Below are positions 63,310-64,000 of a stretch of 64,000 bases of DNA, in pieces (position 1 is the stretch's first letter; every line of letters begins with the position of its first letter). The position numbers and the translations under genes were made by a program. The DNA lies in contig OZ024806.1 in NCBI GenBank assembly GCA_964017045.1, positions 25,965,503 through 26,029,502 of the forward strand. Reading direction: 5' to 3'. Under the pieces are notes generated by a model. That model was not told the DNA's origin, did not search any database, and was given only the letters and a program-made list of their open reading frames with translations. The DNA is from Omphiscola glabra. Its lineage: Eukaryota; Mollusca; Gastropoda; Lymnaeidae.

Positions 63310-63745
63310 TATATGGCCATTACTGTCCAATGCCCTCTTTAAAATGTAGCCATTACTGTCCAATGCCCTCTTTAAAATGTAGCCATTACTGTCCAATGCC
63401 CTCTTTAAAATGTAGCCATTACTGTCCAATGCCCTCTTTAAAATGTAGCCATTACTGTCCAATGACCTCTTTAAAATGTAGCCATTACTGTCCAATGACC
63501 TCTTTAAAATGTAGCCATTACTGTCCAATGCCCTCTTTAAAATGTAGCCATTACTGTCCAATGCCCTCTTTAAAATGTAACCATTACTGCCCAATGCCCT
63601 CTTTAAAATGTAGCCATTACTGTCCAATGCCCTCTTTAAAATGTAGTTATTACTGTCCAAGGCCTTCTTTAAAATGCAATCATTGCTGTCCCATGTCTTC
63701 TGTAAAATTTAATCGGTGCTGTCCCATGTCCTCTGAAAATTGTGT
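63310..63745. repeat. 33-bp tandem array, about 13 copies
   Basis: The unit is CCATTACTGTCCAATGCCCT plus CTTTAAAATGTAG. At 11 codons per unit, it gives open frames on both strands (MPSLKCSHYCP on plus, DSNGYILKRAL on minus). Copies decay at the right end. No start context or splice signals support translation. Confidence 0.92.
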
Positions 63746-64000
63746 ATAATTTATGGAAAAATATGATTGAATGTTATTTCTTTTATCTTTCTACATACAT
63801 TACAAAAAACCCCACTATTTTCGTTCCAGTGCAGTGGACCGTCCATGCCGCTCCCCACCCCCTCCGAAATAAAGAGCCACCCCCACCCTCAATGTATTGT
63901 TTGGCTCAAGCATTTTACATAATTTATTCTTACGTCTTGTCACGGCTTTTACGAATTCTCGAATCCTCGGGAAATGGTAGAGAGAAATATTGCTTTGTAA

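Noticed and set aside
63235..63749. Overlapping open frames on both strands with 11-residue repeats
   Set aside because: They are explained by the 33-bp minisatellite; both strands are open and neither has flanking gene structure.

Overview
The window reads as AT-rich, intron-rich animal DNA, most likely from a gastropod mollusc and perhaps a pulmonate snail. The basis is indirect: TTAGGG-type telomeric motifs, GT-AG introns, relics of several non-LTR retrotransposons and hAT transposons, and very many minisatellites. One 168-bp hAT element looks like the SPIN/URR1-type elements that I recall from vertebrates; SPIN has also been reported from a pond snail. The species cannot be fixed from the sequence alone. 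I see no rRNA, tRNA, CRISPR array, bacterial operon or long single-exon gene.

The only convincing protein-coding genes are four members of one small tandem family, all on the minus strand. I call them A (6823 to beyond the left edge), B (23378-17880), C (45691-40043) and D (61545-57877). Each has the same four coding exons with the same intron phases (1, 2, 1). Exon 1 is a 46-nt signal-peptide exon, exon 2 (58-67 nt) has three cysteines, exon 3 (125-131 nt) has three or four cysteines and ends in Cys-Ser-Gly, and exon 4 (80-83 nt) encodes a hydrophobic C-terminal tail. The complete products are about 103-106 residues. They should be secreted or surface-anchored (GPI or a single membrane span). 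I do not recognise the family.

Genes A and B lie in two copies of a segmental duplication. Copy A covers about 1-12510 and continues off the left edge; copy B covers about 19385-32345. Each copy serves as the empty-site control for insertions in the other. Copy A alone gained an internally deleted LINE with target-site duplications (787-2429), a second LINE fragment (about 7500-7970), an interstitial telomeric tract (4433-5179) and a small hAT MITE (10667-10855). Copy B alone gained the SPIN-like element (22066-22233) and grew a 63-bp sequence, present as one unit in A, into a 4.6-kb satellite-like array (about 26165-30815) with higher-order structure. Between A and B the mature-protein exons differ more than the adjoining introns, mostly by amino-acid replacements, while every cysteine is kept. 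This suggests diversifying selection.

Genes C and D share a conserved upstream block with a TATA motif and a probable 5' non-coding exon. Their introns and flanks are full of minisatellites with periods of 15, 16, 21, 22, 24, 33, 43 and 72 bp. Several of these create long artificial open frames, which are not annotated as genes. The remaining DNA (about 12.5-17.7 kb, 32.3-40.0 kb and 46.4-53.6 kb) holds LINE and hAT relics, small MITEs, one dispersed unnamed repeat family and sequence in which I see nothing else.
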